A DNA stretch of 64,000 bases from JAFGOG01 sp034429215 (GCA_034429215.1 DAOUGI010000127.1:62001-126000), one strand, 5' to 3'. Positions 16,237-25,494 are shown, counted from the first letter of the stretch. The notes: a model not told the origin generated them from the sequence alone. Program-made: numbers and translations.

Positions 16237-18041
16237 GTGCGCAGCGCCCCTTTTCCCTTGATCGTCTTTTTTATGCCGATGGTGTACATCGGCGAGAAGG
16301 CAAACCCCTCGCGGAAATAGCCGGCGGCATCCGGGCCATCGGCCCGCATGGTGAGGCGGGTGTCGACCTGGGGTACCAGCGCCTCTGCCCGCTCAATGTC
16401 CGGCGCCTCTACCTCGCGGCATTGGTAGGCATAGTCGATACTCTCGGTCCCCGACCTTCCCAGCAGGGTAAGCTTGACCCCGGTCAGATCCTCGGGATAT
16501 TCTGTAGTGCCATAGCAGCCGGTGAGGTACTCGTCGATCGTCACCTCCGCTTCCGGGTCGGTGGTGTCGATCACCTGCCTGGCGATCTCGATCTCACCCG
16601 AGCCCTCGGCAAAGGAAAAGACCGACTGCACGCGTATGGTCAGGTCCGCGAACTCGATCTCCACGGGATCGAGCGTCACGATCCGGGCGCCCGCCTTTTC
16701 CGAGAAGGAGGCGCGGGTGCGGCAGGCACACAGATCGACCTCCTCGCCGCCATGGCTGAGCTTGCAGCTCTTGACCGCCCCTTCCCCGGCATAGTGGGTA
16801 AAGTACCCCGCCCGGTACAGCGACTGCACGAGGAAAGGATAAGATGCATCCTGCAAGCACTTGGTGCCCACGCCGCATGGCCGCACCAGCTTGGCCGCGT
16901 ACGGCCGGAGGTCGATCATCGCCCCGCCCTGGTTCATGTCCAGGCAGACACGCAGCCAGGGATCGGCGTACCAGAACTGCTGCCGCTGCGAGCCATACAG
17001 GATGTCCTTCCATAGGGCGCACTCGGGGCGGGTGTAGGGGCGGCCCTGCCGATATATGTCGGCAAACTCGCTCATCGTGACATCACGAGCCTTGCCTTCC
17101 CTCTTGAGCTGCCCGTAATAGGCCATGCCGTCCTGGTAGCTCTTGAGCAGGAAATCATAGTCCGCTTCCCAGCGGCCGGCCGCGCTCATCCAGCCGGGCC
17201 CAACGAACACCATGTTGTAGGCATAGCCGCGATTGTACTTGACCATTGCCCGGTATTGGTCGACGAGGTTCCGAAAATAAGGAATCTCACGGCCTTCATA
17301 CACCATGCCGCGCAGGATATTCTGGGGGTGCGTGCCATAGTAGGAGCCTGGCCCATCAAAGACGGCCATCAGGTCTCGGGAAAGGTGGGGAATGGCCACG
17401 ATGCCGATGTCATCTTGCTCGTCAGAAGCTGGGCAGTGGATGTTGCGCTTGGAGGGTATCCATGGGTTCCAGGGACCACCGTCGAGGAGGGTATACCACG
17501 AGTTATTGGCGTTCCAATAGGCCTTGGGGCCTTCCTCCCAACAGGTCGCCACGGCGGCCTTGACCATGGGATACCTGTCTTTGATATAATTGACCAGCTC
17601 GGCGTCCATGTAGTAGGAGCCGGTCGACGTGGGGCAAAAACCAAAAACCTGGTGGAACCTGCCCACCACCTCATCTACGATCCGCCGCTTGTCCTCCATG
17701 GAAAAGAGCCAGATGGCCAGCTCTTTAGAGCCGAACCTGTCCCGGAACTCCCGGCACTGGAGGCCGAGGAAGGTCAGTCCGATTTCGTCGCCGTACTTGG
17801 CGTGGTGTTCCTTGGCGATGGCGACCGCCTCCTCGTTGAACAAGCTGGCATAGGTCATCTGGATGGTCGTCCGCAGCCCGTTGTCGTGGGCGATCTGCTG
17901 CTGAGTGCGAAAGATGCCGAGCGACTCCTGGATGACCTCGCTTCTGCCGAGGTCCTGCTGCTTGCCTGCCTCCGCTCCCTTTTGGATATACTCCGGCACC
18001 ATCTCCGGCCGGTGGATGATGGTCACATAGAATTCGTCCAT
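16209..18041 (-). CDS. Uncharacterised 610-aa protein in a galactan operon
   Basis: A soluble protein without signal sequence or membrane helix. The first 280 residues alternate strands and helices in a way that recalls the polysaccharide-deacetylase or (beta/alpha)7 barrel fold (VTIIHRPEMVPEY, GFCPTSTGSYYMDAELV, DIGIVAIPHLSRD). The last 200 residues look like a beta-sandwich. It may belong to the DUF3863/DUF3864 group, but I cannot confirm this. AAAGGA lies seven bases before the ATG. The gene is 67 bases downstream of the cytoplasmic GH53 gene, so a role in cytoplasmic breakdown or de-decoration of galactan oligosaccharides is a reasonable guess, not an assignment. Confidence 0.7.
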   Translation of the reverse strand: MDEFYVTIIHRPEMVPEYIQKGAEAGKQQDLGRSEVIQESLGIFRTQQQIAHDNGLRTTIQMTYASLFNEEAVAIAKEHHAKYGDEIGLTFLGLQCREFRDRFGSKELAIWLFSMEDKRRIVDEVVGRFHQVFGFCPTSTGSYYMDAELVNYIKDRYPMVKAAVATCWEEGPKAYWNANNSWYTLLDGGPWNPWIPSKRNIHCPASDEQDDIGIVAIPHLSRDLMAVFDGPGSYYGTHPQNILRGMVYEGREIPYFRNLVDQYRAMVKYNRGYAYNMVFVGPGWMSAAGRWEADYDFLLKSYQDGMAYYGQLKREGKARDVTMSEFADIYRQGRPYTRPECALWKDILYGSQRQQFWYADPWLRVCLDMNQGGAMIDLRPYAAKLVRPCGVGTKCLQDASYPFLVQSLYRAGYFTHYAGEGAVKSCKLSHGGEEVDLCACRTRASFSEKAGARIVTLDPVEIEFADLTIRVQSVFSFAEGSGEIEIARQVIDTTDPEAEVTIDEYLTGCYGTTEYPEDLTGVKLTLLGRSGTESIDYAYQCREVEAPDIERAEALVPQVDTRLTMRADGPDAAGYFREGFAFSPMYTIGIKKTIKGKGALRTWLKVEKAT

Positions 18042-18108
18042 AACAATTCCTTTTGTCGGCGCCGTCCCGTTGATGGAGAAGGTTCCGGCCTTTTATCGCC
18101 TGACCAGG

Positions 18109-19272
18109 TTAATGATGTCCCGTTTTCGGTCTTGCGAGATGAAACACGTTGATGGACGGCAGCGCACGACCCTCAGCGTCAAACATGGCCTGATTGGCCC
18201 AGTTGTCCCCTTCCCCCGTTTTCCAACCGGCCCCTTCCACCGGGAACCAATCCGGCTCCCAGTAGAAAACGCCCAGGCCCCTGCCGTCCGGCACACGTGC
18301 GACTGCGGCCATGACGTCTCTGACAGCGGTCGCCTGACCTTGCACGGTGGCTTGATAACCCCCTATCGCTTGCTCCTTTTCACCAAAGATATTGGCCAAT
18401 CCGCCGCTGTTCTCCAGAGTAAAGGCGTAGGCGGTCTCGGCAATGACGACGTCCTTGTGGTACCTCTTGCTGACATCGGCCATGTTGTTCTTCAACTGAT
18501 CCAACGTCCCATGCCAGTAGCAATAGTAGGAAAGCCCGATGACGTCAAAATCCACGTTCCTCTCGGCCAGCGCATCAAAGACACGGCGGTAAAGCTCATT
18601 GTCCCCGCCGTCTGCTAGATGGATGATGATCCTGGCCCTCTTCTCCGGCTTGTCATGATTCGGGTCATGATCCCTGACAGCTTGAATCCCCTGTTTCATC
18701 AAGCCCGCAAAGCCGTCATACCCTCCAATTTCCTCAGAACCCTCCCTCCAGGTCTTACCGTCCGGCCAGATCATGCCGCCATTGACCTCATTTCCGATCT
18801 GCACCATATCGGGCATTGCACCTGCCTCGGCAAGCCTCTGGATAACCTCCGCCGAATAATCGTATACTGCCTGTTTCAGCTCTTCGGAATTGAGCCCTTT
18901 CCATGCTTTGGGCTTGTTCTGCTTGCCGGGATCGGCCCACCAATCACTGTAGTGGAAATCAAGGAGAAACTTGAACCCCATGGCCTTGGCTCTCGCCGCC
19001 ATCTCCACGGTTCTCGCCAGATCGTTGTTCCCGCCGCCCAGGCCCTCTCCATGCTCATCTGTCGGGTCGTTCCACACCCGCAGCCTGATCCAGTTCACGC
19101 CGTGGTCTCGGAGAATTCTCAGACAATCCTTCTCGACCCCATCGACATAGTACTTTCCTCCGCTGATCTCAATCTGCCTGAGCATCGAAACATCGGCGCC
19201 CATGATAAAGTCAGGGCGAAGTCCATCGATAGGATCAACATGGATACCCAAAGAAGCCTTTTTGTTCTTCAT
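18109..19272 (-). CDS. Cytoplasmic GH53 endo-beta-1,4-galactanase-like protein
   Basis: A 387-aa protein with the GH53 (beta/alpha)8 barrel. The acid/base Glu is in MVQIGNEVNGGMIWP and the nucleophile Glu in VVIAETAYAF; the family phrase LLDFHYSDWWADPGKQ is present. It has no signal sequence, unlike most GH53 enzymes, so it should act in the cytoplasm on imported galacto-oligosaccharides. It overlaps the pseudo-receiver gene upstream by four bases (ATGA). The secreted GH53 in the same operon shares the same landmark phrases, so the two look like paralogues split between outside and inside. Confidence 0.92.
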   Translation of the reverse strand: MKNKKASLGIHVDPIDGLRPDFIMGADVSMLRQIEISGGKYYVDGVEKDCLRILRDHGVNWIRLRVWNDPTDEHGEGLGGGNNDLARTVEMAARAKAMGFKFLLDFHYSDWWADPGKQNKPKAWKGLNSEELKQAVYDYSAEVIQRLAEAGAMPDMVQIGNEVNGGMIWPDGKTWREGSEEIGGYDGFAGLMKQGIQAVRDHDPNHDKPEKRARIIIHLADGGDNELYRRVFDALAERNVDFDVIGLSYYCYWHGTLDQLKNNMADVSKRYHKDVVIAETAYAFTLENSGGLANIFGEKEQAIGGYQATVQGQATAVRDVMAAVARVPDGRGLGVFYWEPDWFPVEGAGWKTGEGDNWANQAMFDAEGRALPSINVFHLARPKTGHH

Positions 19273-19646
19273 AGAATACCGGCCTTTGTGGCTGCAAGAG
19301 CAGCAAGAAAACTATCGTACGTCAGTGGATGCAACAGACAGTAATCGGCGCCCAGCTCGCGCGCCCGAGCCTCATCCGCGATGGACAAACAGACCAGCAC
19401 AGGGATGTCACAATTCGCAAGGTCCGTGATCAACAACTGCGCGGCTCCGAGGTTCTCAATCGACGGAAAGAGGATCGCTGCCGGCTGGAGGCCGCACACC
19501 TCTGCGGCCGATGGGACAGTCGGCGTCATCACCATGCTGCAGCCGCTCTGTTCCGCATACCGGCCGATCAGATAAGCCAGCGCCTTGTCGGCGCCGATCA
19601 TCAGAATCTCGGAGCGTGCAGGTCCCTTTCCCCTTTCGAGTTTCAT
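19269..19646 (-). CDS. Degenerate receiver-like (pseudo-receiver) protein
   Basis: A 125-aa alpha/beta protein with the length and rhythm of a CheY-type receiver, ending in GADYCLLHPLTYDSFLAAL where receivers have the Lys-Pro loop. The key residues are lost: the acidic pair is replaced in EILMIGADK, the phospho-acceptor strand reads AAILFPSIENLG with no Asp at the end of beta-3, and His replaces the usual Lys before Pro. It is therefore not expected to be phosphorylated in the normal way. It sits between the two GH53 genes with four-base overlaps on both sides, so it is made in step with them. Confidence 0.7.
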   Translation of the reverse strand: MKLERGKGPARSEILMIGADKALAYLIGRYAEQSGCSMVMTPTVPSAAEVCGLQPAAILFPSIENLGAAQLLITDLANCDIPVLVCLSIADEARARELGADYCLLHPLTYDSFLAALAATKAGIL

Positions 19647-21304
19647 GGATTCAAATATTCGTCGATTGCCGGCAGCACTTGCCCGTTCAAGTCAAACAAA
19701 GCTTGATTTTCCCAGGCGTTCCCGGCCGCAGGATTGGTGTTATCCCAGCCGTTCCCCTTCACCGCCGTCCAGGTTGCATCCCAATAAAACACGCCCAGGC
19801 CGCGACCATTATTGACCGCCCGCACAATCGCCATGACGTCTCGCAACATGGACCGCTGGCCTGCGGGAGTCAGCGGGTAGTTCGGAACCGCCAGCTTGTT
19901 ATCGACGATATTGGGATAGTCGTCGTTATCTCGCTCGGTGAATGCGTAAGCAGTCTCAACCACAATCACATCTTTGTCGTAACGAGCGGTGATGTCGTTC
20001 AGGTTGGTCTGTAGTTGCCCCAGGCTTCCATGCCAGTAAGGGTAGTAGGAAATGCCAATGACATCGAAAGGGACCTCCCTGCGGGTGATGTTGTCGAACC
20101 ACCAGCGGGCCAGATCGTTATCGCCCCCCTCGGCGATATGCAGCATCACCGGCGTGGAGGGGGAGGCGTCTTTTACTGCCCGGTAGCCTTCCTTGAGAAG
20201 GACGGCCATATTGTCAAAGTGATTGTAATCTCCATCAGGCCACAGCAGCCCGGCATTGATTTCGTTGCCCACTTGGACCATGTCCGGGGGCGTTCCTTGA
20301 GCCGCCAGGCTGCTGCATACGTCAAAGGTGTGATCGTATACGGCTTTCTTGAGCTGTTCGAAATCGTGATCTTTCCAGGCTGCCGGCTTGATTTGCTTGC
20401 CCGGATCCGCCCAATTGTCCGAGTAGTGGAAATCCACCAGCAGCTTAATCCCCAGGCTCTTCAGCCTTGAGGCCATTTCGAGCAGTCTCTCTTTGTTGTG
20501 GTATCCATCGGCAGGATCGACCCAGACCCGCAGGCGAGCATAATTCAAGCCGTGGTTCTTGAGAATCCGCAAAGCGTCTCCCGGAGTTCCATCCGCGTCT
20601 CGGTATATCCCGCTAAAGTCTTCCGACTTGCTCAGGCTCGAAATATCGGCCCCGAGGATCGAGAGGGCCGCCTGTCCAGGCGCCAGTTCGATATCGTCAA
20701 AGCTGGCCCAGGTGTTCGGGTTACCGTCTGAAACCAGGCGGACGGTGCACTCACCGTCTGTAACCTGGTTCGACACCACGAGCTGTAACCAGCGGTATCC
20801 CGGAGAAGTCGAGGGGACCTGCACTTGCCTCTCTTCACTTCCGCATCTTAGGGCGACGGCAACCGCATTTTGTCCCCCACTGGAGCGGACCCAGGCGCGC
20901 AGGGTAACCCACCCGTTCGCCAGCCCGGTAATGGTTTGCGATGTCTCGACCTGATAAGCCTCGGCTCCCTGGTGGGTCAGGCGGAAGTTGCCAGAATGGC
21001 CTCGGTCATCGAGCTTGACGGCCTGCGCTGCACCGTTAATGGTCCAGCCCACAGGCATCCCATCCGTCTTGCGATCTTCAAAGCCTGGGTTCGCCAGGCT
21101 GACCGGTCCCGTCTCGGGTGCAGCCGTAGACGGAACCTCCTCAGCCTCAGATTCGACTTTTGGGGTAGGCGATGTTTCGGCAACCGCGGGCTGAACAGGC
21201 GTCGCGATTTCCTGTGGTTGCGCCCCGGCACAACCCACCAGGATGCTCGATACTCCCAGCATCATGAACAGCGCAATCCGGACCCATCCCATGCGTTGGA
21301 CCAT
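19643..21304 (-). CDS. Surface lipoprotein GH53 endo-galactanase with N-terminal binding module
   Basis: A 553-aa lipoprotein: signal sequence with lipobox LVGC (Cys25), Pro/Thr/Glu linker, a beta-sandwich module at about 70-210 (starting LANPGFED, ending FDDIELAPG) of carbohydrate-binding type, and a GH53 barrel at about 214-553. The catalytic Glu residues are in MVQVGNEINAGLLWP and VIVVETAYAF. It should cut beta-1,4-galactan side chains of pectin at the cell surface and feed the adjacent importer. The binding module may be CBM61-like, which often accompanies GH53, but this is not proven. The gene begins seven bases after the second permease. Confidence 0.93.
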   Translation of the reverse strand: MVQRMGWVRIALFMMLGVSSILVGCAGAQPQEIATPVQPAVAETSPTPKVESEAEEVPSTAAPETGPVSLANPGFEDRKTDGMPVGWTINGAAQAVKLDDRGHSGNFRLTHQGAEAYQVETSQTITGLANGWVTLRAWVRSSGGQNAVAVALRCGSEERQVQVPSTSPGYRWLQLVVSNQVTDGECTVRLVSDGNPNTWASFDDIELAPGQAALSILGADISSLSKSEDFSGIYRDADGTPGDALRILKNHGLNYARLRVWVDPADGYHNKERLLEMASRLKSLGIKLLVDFHYSDNWADPGKQIKPAAWKDHDFEQLKKAVYDHTFDVCSSLAAQGTPPDMVQVGNEINAGLLWPDGDYNHFDNMAVLLKEGYRAVKDASPSTPVMLHIAEGGDNDLARWWFDNITRREVPFDVIGISYYPYWHGSLGQLQTNLNDITARYDKDVIVVETAYAFTERDNDDYPNIVDNKLAVPNYPLTPAGQRSMLRDVMAIVRAVNNGRGLGVFYWDATWTAVKGNGWDNTNPAAGNAWENQALFDLNGQVLPAIDEYLNP

Positions 21305-21311
21305 GATCTCT

Positions 21312-22205
21312 TTACCCCTTCACTGCACCTTGGGTCAGGCCCCCCACAATCTGATCCTGCAAAGCGAGGTAGATGATCATGATCGGCAACGCACCCATCA
21401 ACGCGCCCGCTGCAAACACCCCCCACCGCTGTGTGAACTGCGCGCCGGCAAAGATCTGCAGGCCGACCATCAGGGTGTACGTTTCGTTGCTCCTGAGCAG
21501 CACCCGCGCCAGGACAAACTCGCCGTACGTGCCGATATAGTTTAGAATGACAATGACGGTCAAAATGGGGCGCAGCAGCGGAAAAATCAACTTGGTAAAG
21601 ATCTGCCAGTCGGTCGCCCCTTCGACCATGGCCGACTCGTCGATGTCGCGCGGGATGGTGTCGAGAAAGCCCTTCATGAGCCAGATGTTGACGCCCATCG
21701 CCCCGCCCAGATAGACCAGGATCAGGCTGATATGGTTATCCAGGCCCAAGAAAGGAATGACGTCGCCCGCCTGTGAGATCATCAGGAACGTGGCAACCAG
21801 CGCCAGCAGGCTGGGGAACACATTGATCAGCAAGATGGCTTTTAGCATGGTCACGCGGCCGCGGAAGCGAAAGCGCGAAAAGGCATAGCTGGCTATCGTA
21901 GTGATCGCCAGCGAAACCACCGAAGTAATCCCGGCCACCTTGATCGAATTCCAGAACCAGGCCCAGAACGGGAACTGGTCCAGGGTCAGCAGGGTGCGAT
22001 AGTTGCCGAATCCTGGATTCCTGGGGATCAGTGTCTGGGTGGCCAGCGTGCCCGTCGGATTCAGGGAGGCGGAGATCACCCAAAGAACAGGAAAGGTCGA
22101 GAATATGATCAAGATGACCGCCACAACCAGGCGGAGGCCGATGCCGAGCCTGTGCTGGGCTCTGGCGGAAGACAGCCATCGTGCGGTGCCGGCTGTGCTA
22201 GACAT
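21312..22205 (-). CDS. Sugar ABC permease, MalG/GanQ type
   Basis: A 297-aa permease with six membrane helices and the ATPase-contact loop DIDESAMVEGATDWQIFTKLIFPLL. The length and N-terminal helix match MalG-like proteins. It overlaps the MalF-like gene by eight bases and forms the second half of the channel. Because the operon carries two GH53 galactanases, the Bacillus GanQ (galacto-oligosaccharide permease) is the closest functional analogue. No sugar ATPase (MsmX/UgpC-like) is in the window; in this family one ATPase encoded elsewhere often serves many permeases. Confidence 0.92.
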   Translation of the reverse strand: MSSTAGTARWLSSARAQHRLGIGLRLVVAVILIIFSTFPVLWVISASLNPTGTLATQTLIPRNPGFGNYRTLLTLDQFPFWAWFWNSIKVAGITSVVSLAITTIASYAFSRFRFRGRVTMLKAILLINVFPSLLALVATFLMISQAGDVIPFLGLDNHISLILVYLGGAMGVNIWLMKGFLDTIPRDIDESAMVEGATDWQIFTKLIFPLLRPILTVIVILNYIGTYGEFVLARVLLRSNETYTLMVGLQIFAGAQFTQRWGVFAAGALMGALPIMIIYLALQDQIVGGLTQGAVKG

Positions 22206-23793
22206 TTTCGCTTACCTCCTCCAACATTCGGGTGTAGCGGAACTGAAAGAGGGTGATGGCCCCCACGATGAAAAAGATGACAATCGAGATGGCTGAGGCA
22301 AAGCCGTAATCAACACCGCGGCTGCCGGAGAATGCCAGGTTATACACATAACTGATCAAGATGTCCGTGTGACCGGCAGGCGTCGGGGTGTTGGCCATCG
22401 GCGGTCCACCTGCATTGAACAAGTAGATCAGGTTAAAGTTGTTAAAGTTGAAGGTAAACGAGGCTATTAACAGCGGCCCGACGGCAACGAGCAACAAGGG
22501 TAAGGTGATCTTCCAAAACTTTTGCCAGGGGTTGGCTCCGTCCACGGTTGCGGCTTCAAGCGTTTCGCTGGGAATGGACTGGAGCGCACCGCTGCAGATC
22601 AGCATAAAGTACGGGTAGCTCAGCCACAGATTGACGATCAGGATCGCAATCTTTGCCCACCACCCATCGGTGAACCACGGCGGCGCCCACCCAAACAGAC
22701 CCTCCAGCATCCGGTCGATTACGCCCAGTTCCGGATTCAACATGCCGCGCCAGATCAAAATCGTGATCAACGCCGGCACCGTGTAGGGAATGATCAGCAG
22801 GGACCGGATCAGCTTCTTGAGTGGGAAATTCGGATCGTTGAACAGGACGGCGATAGCCAGCCCCAGGGAAAAATTCAGCAGCAAGCTCAGAAAAGCGAAT
22901 CCAAAGTTCCAGCCAACCAGTTGGACCAGCGGGCCGCGCAGGGCAGGGCTGATGAAAAAGTTCTTAAAGTTGTCCAAGCCAATGGACTCGACGAAACCGG
23001 GCCGCAGTTGCTGGCCGGCTGACGTCGTGAATGCGCCGCGCAGGTTCTTGTATACCAGCCCTGTCTCCTGATCGATCATGGCGTCCTGTTCGGCATCATA
23101 GACGTAGCGAGGCAGCAATTCCGCCGCTTCCCGGGGAGAACGAACCTGGATGGTTTTCCCTTCCTCGCCAAACAGAACCTGGGTCAGGTTCTTATCCGCA
23201 GCGGCCAGGAAAGCGTTCAACCTTTCGTAGCCTTGGATCTCTTGCGGGATGCCGCTAGCGTCGAGCTCGCCAACCCCCAATTCGCCGGGCTGAGGTTGGG
23301 CCAGCGGCTCGCCCGGCCTCGCCAGGTACCCATTCCCCGCTTCATCTACCAGCCAGAGGACATACTCCCCTTCGGGTGACTTGAAAGCCGTCCAGGTATA
23401 AGCTTTGCCCGCAGCGGGTAGATACGTTTGCCTGGTCATCTGACCGACAGCCTGTTCCTTGGTGATCAGATGGCCCTCTCCATAGTTCGTAAAGGCGACC
23501 CAGACGGTAAAGACGATCGGATAGATGGTAAACAGGGCCATCAGGACCAGCCCCACCACCATCCAGCGGATCGGATACGCTTCCTTGCGCAGCATCACCA
23601 CGTTGACGAATATGGCAATGACAACGATCACCGCGGCGAAAGGATAGTAGCCCAAGGCCACCAGCTTGAGCACGAACCAGACCACCAGGGTGTCCACGGC
23701 GACCACGATCGCCAGGCGAAGTAGCCGGGGCAGCAGCGGCGCCGCCGAGGGGCGGCCTATTGCGCGAGCAACTTGAGGTGTATTGGCAGCCAT
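22198..23793 (-). CDS. Sugar ABC permease, MalF/GanP type, with large extracytoplasmic loop
   Basis: A protein of about 531 aa, near the length of MalF and longer than most sugar permeases. Three N-terminal helices are followed by a long extracytoplasmic region (about residues 115-265) before the core helices, as in MalF. The ATPase-contact loop is SETLEAATVDGANPWQKFWKITLPLL. The ATG at 23793 with GGGAG upstream was chosen over a start six codons earlier. It follows the binding-protein gene after a hairpin and overlaps the second permease gene. Confidence 0.92.
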   Translation of the reverse strand: MAANTPQVARAIGRPSAAPLLPRLLRLAIVVAVDTLVVWFVLKLVALGYYPFAAVIVVIAIFVNVVMLRKEAYPIRWMVVGLVLMALFTIYPIVFTVWVAFTNYGEGHLITKEQAVGQMTRQTYLPAAGKAYTWTAFKSPEGEYVLWLVDEAGNGYLARPGEPLAQPQPGELGVGELDASGIPQEIQGYERLNAFLAAADKNLTQVLFGEEGKTIQVRSPREAAELLPRYVYDAEQDAMIDQETGLVYKNLRGAFTTSAGQQLRPGFVESIGLDNFKNFFISPALRGPLVQLVGWNFGFAFLSLLLNFSLGLAIAVLFNDPNFPLKKLIRSLLIIPYTVPALITILIWRGMLNPELGVIDRMLEGLFGWAPPWFTDGWWAKIAILIVNLWLSYPYFMLICSGALQSIPSETLEAATVDGANPWQKFWKITLPLLLVAVGPLLIASFTFNFNNFNLIYLFNAGGPPMANTPTPAGHTDILISYVYNLAFSGSRGVDYGFASAISIVIFFIVGAITLFQFRYTRMLEEVSENV

Positions 23794-23833
23794 ATGTCTC
23801 CCTACAAGCACTCTTGCCAGAGAACCAGGTATA

Positions 23834-23863
23834 GGAAGGCCGGGGGATCTCCCCCGGCCTTCC
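23834..23863 (-). promoter_or_regulatory. Intercistronic hairpin after the sugar-binding protein gene
   Basis: A perfect 13-bp GC-rich stem (GGAAGGCCGGGGG with its complement, loop ATCT) lacks a clear T run on the minus strand. Such stems between binding protein and permease genes usually stabilise the upstream message or reduce read-through. Confidence 0.7.
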
Positions 23864-23877
23864 CATCGATCAACTGA

Positions 23878-25446
23878 CTATTTGGTGGTAACCATGTAGG
23901 TTGCCGGGTCGTAGACGAAGGTTACTTCGCCGTCAGCCGCCAGGCTGAGCTTGTAGTTCGGCCCATCCTGTTTGCCATCCGAACCGTAATTCACGGTCCA
24001 GGCGCCGTCGAGCGCGACTTTGTACTCGTACTCACCTGCCGGAAGCTTCACGGTGAGCGTGTAGAGCCCATCGTCTCCCTTAATCATGGCAGTGGCCTCG
24101 CAGGCGGGGTCCCACTGAGCGCCGCATCCAGCCTTGTCCTGGTAGCTGCCGGGCAGGTTGACCATGCCGGCGAGCGCTCCCAGGATCAAGTCGCTCACCT
24201 GCTTGGCCGCGTCGTTCATGGCCTCTTCAGGTGTCTGCTTGCCGGTCAGCGCGAGCGTGATGCCGTTGTTCCAGGCGCTCCACACAGAGCCCATCTCGGG
24301 GATATTGGGCATGGGGATCGCGTTGGCGCCGGCCTCGCCCATGGCCGCCAGGTCCTTGTCATCCGTCTTGGCCAGGACCGCCTTGAGCGCCGAGGGGCGC
24401 AGCCCGGTTTCGTAGATCTGCTGCATGAACTCTTCGGAGGCGACATACTCGGTCAGAAAAGTCTGCGCCAGCAGGATGTTCTCGCTGAACGCGTTGATCA
24501 TAAAGCCCTGCACGCCCATAAAGGGAGCGCCGTTGTCGGGAAAGACCGTTACCGCGTAGGGCACGCCAGAGGCGCGGATGCGGTCCAGCGCCCATGGTCC
24601 GGCCATCAGGAACGGGATCTGCCCGGTCTCGAACAACTGGTGCCCGGTCTCATAGTCCGTCGTGTTGGGCATGAGCCCCTCATCGACTGCCCCTTTCATC
24701 CAGGTGACGGCCTTGATCATGCCTTCGCCGTTAAGACCGATGTCCTTTGAATTCCAGGCGCCCTTGTCATCCACACCAAAGATGTAACCGCCGAAAGATG
24801 TCTGCATCGGCAGGGCGTTGTATCCCGGGTCGCCGGCAATGGCGATCGCGTACTGGGCCTTGCCTGCCGCCTTTAGGTCGCGGCCGATCTGCAGCATATC
24901 ATCCCAGGTTGCCGGCGGCTCGGTGACCAGCTCGGTGTTGTAAAAGAACCCCAGATTCTCAGTCGCGTAGGGCACGCCGTAGAGCTTGCCGTCTGTGTAC
25001 GTAAAAGCCTCCAGCGACAGGGGGACAAACTCTTCTGCCTTGGCTCCCAGGTCGATGGGCGCCACCAGGCCGCTCTCCACCATCGCACCCAGCCAATCGT
25101 GGACGCCGACAAAAATGTCGGGGCCCTCACCGGCGGGGGCTGCGGTGATCATCGGCGTGCGAATGTCCTGAACCCGGCCCAGGTCTTCGACGACGAGCTG
25201 CACATTGTACTTGGCGAGGAAATCCTCGGCCAGCGCATTCAAAATCGGCGCGCGCGTGTCATCGGCCCAGATCTTCAAGGTGGCCGCAGGCTCTGCTGCC
25301 TTGGTCGGTTCCGCGGTGGGTGGTACCGCAGTCGGCGCCGCGGTGGCCGGTACCGCGGTGGCCGGCGCCGCAGTCGGCGCCGGAGTTGTCCCACACGCCG
25401 CCACGAGCAATGCAACGATCAGGCTTAGGGCAAGTACTTTTTTCAT
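23878..25446 (-). CDS. Oligosaccharide-binding lipoprotein fused to an X25-type domain
   Basis: A 522-aa lipoprotein with lipobox VAAC (Cys18) and an Ala/Pro/Thr linker. Residues about 55-425 are a MalE-type binding protein (LKIWADDTRAPIL, YGVPYATENLGFFYN, FLMAGPWALDRI). The last 93 residues (NLPGSYQDKAGC ... AGEYEYKVALDGAW) resemble the X25 beta-sandwich found in amylopullulanases. The extra domain may hold polysaccharide near the transporter. It is the first gene of the galactan operon, has a good ribosome site, and is probably the GanS-like receptor for galacto-oligosaccharides, although a maltodextrin ligand cannot be excluded. Confidence 0.92.
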   Translation of the reverse strand: MKKVLALSLIVALLVAACGTTPAPTAAPATAVPATAAPTAVPPTAEPTKAAEPAATLKIWADDTRAPILNALAEDFLAKYNVQLVVEDLGRVQDIRTPMITAAPAGEGPDIFVGVHDWLGAMVESGLVAPIDLGAKAEEFVPLSLEAFTYTDGKLYGVPYATENLGFFYNTELVTEPPATWDDMLQIGRDLKAAGKAQYAIAIAGDPGYNALPMQTSFGGYIFGVDDKGAWNSKDIGLNGEGMIKAVTWMKGAVDEGLMPNTTDYETGHQLFETGQIPFLMAGPWALDRIRASGVPYAVTVFPDNGAPFMGVQGFMINAFSENILLAQTFLTEYVASEEFMQQIYETGLRPSALKAVLAKTDDKDLAAMGEAGANAIPMPNIPEMGSVWSAWNNGITLALTGKQTPEEAMNDAAKQVSDLILGALAGMVNLPGSYQDKAGCGAQWDPACEATAMIKGDDGLYTLTVKLPAGEYEYKVALDGAWTVNYGSDGKQDGPNYKLSLAADGEVTFVYDPATYMVTTK

Positions 25447-25488
25447 TCTCTTCTCCTTTTGTGTTTTTGGCAGACTTTGCCACAGATT

Positions 25489-25494
25489 ATTATA
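25489..25494 (-). promoter_or_regulatory. -10 box upstream of the galactan operon
   Basis: TATAAT on the minus strand lies about 45 bases before the binding-protein ATG. No good TTGACA is found 16-18 bases upstream, which is typical of a promoter that needs an activator; the AraC-type regulator encoded next door is the obvious candidate. Confidence 0.55.

Noticed and set aside
16209..18041. Beta-galactosidase that would complete the galactan pathway
   Set aside because: No GH2, GH35 or GH42 signature is visible in the protein.
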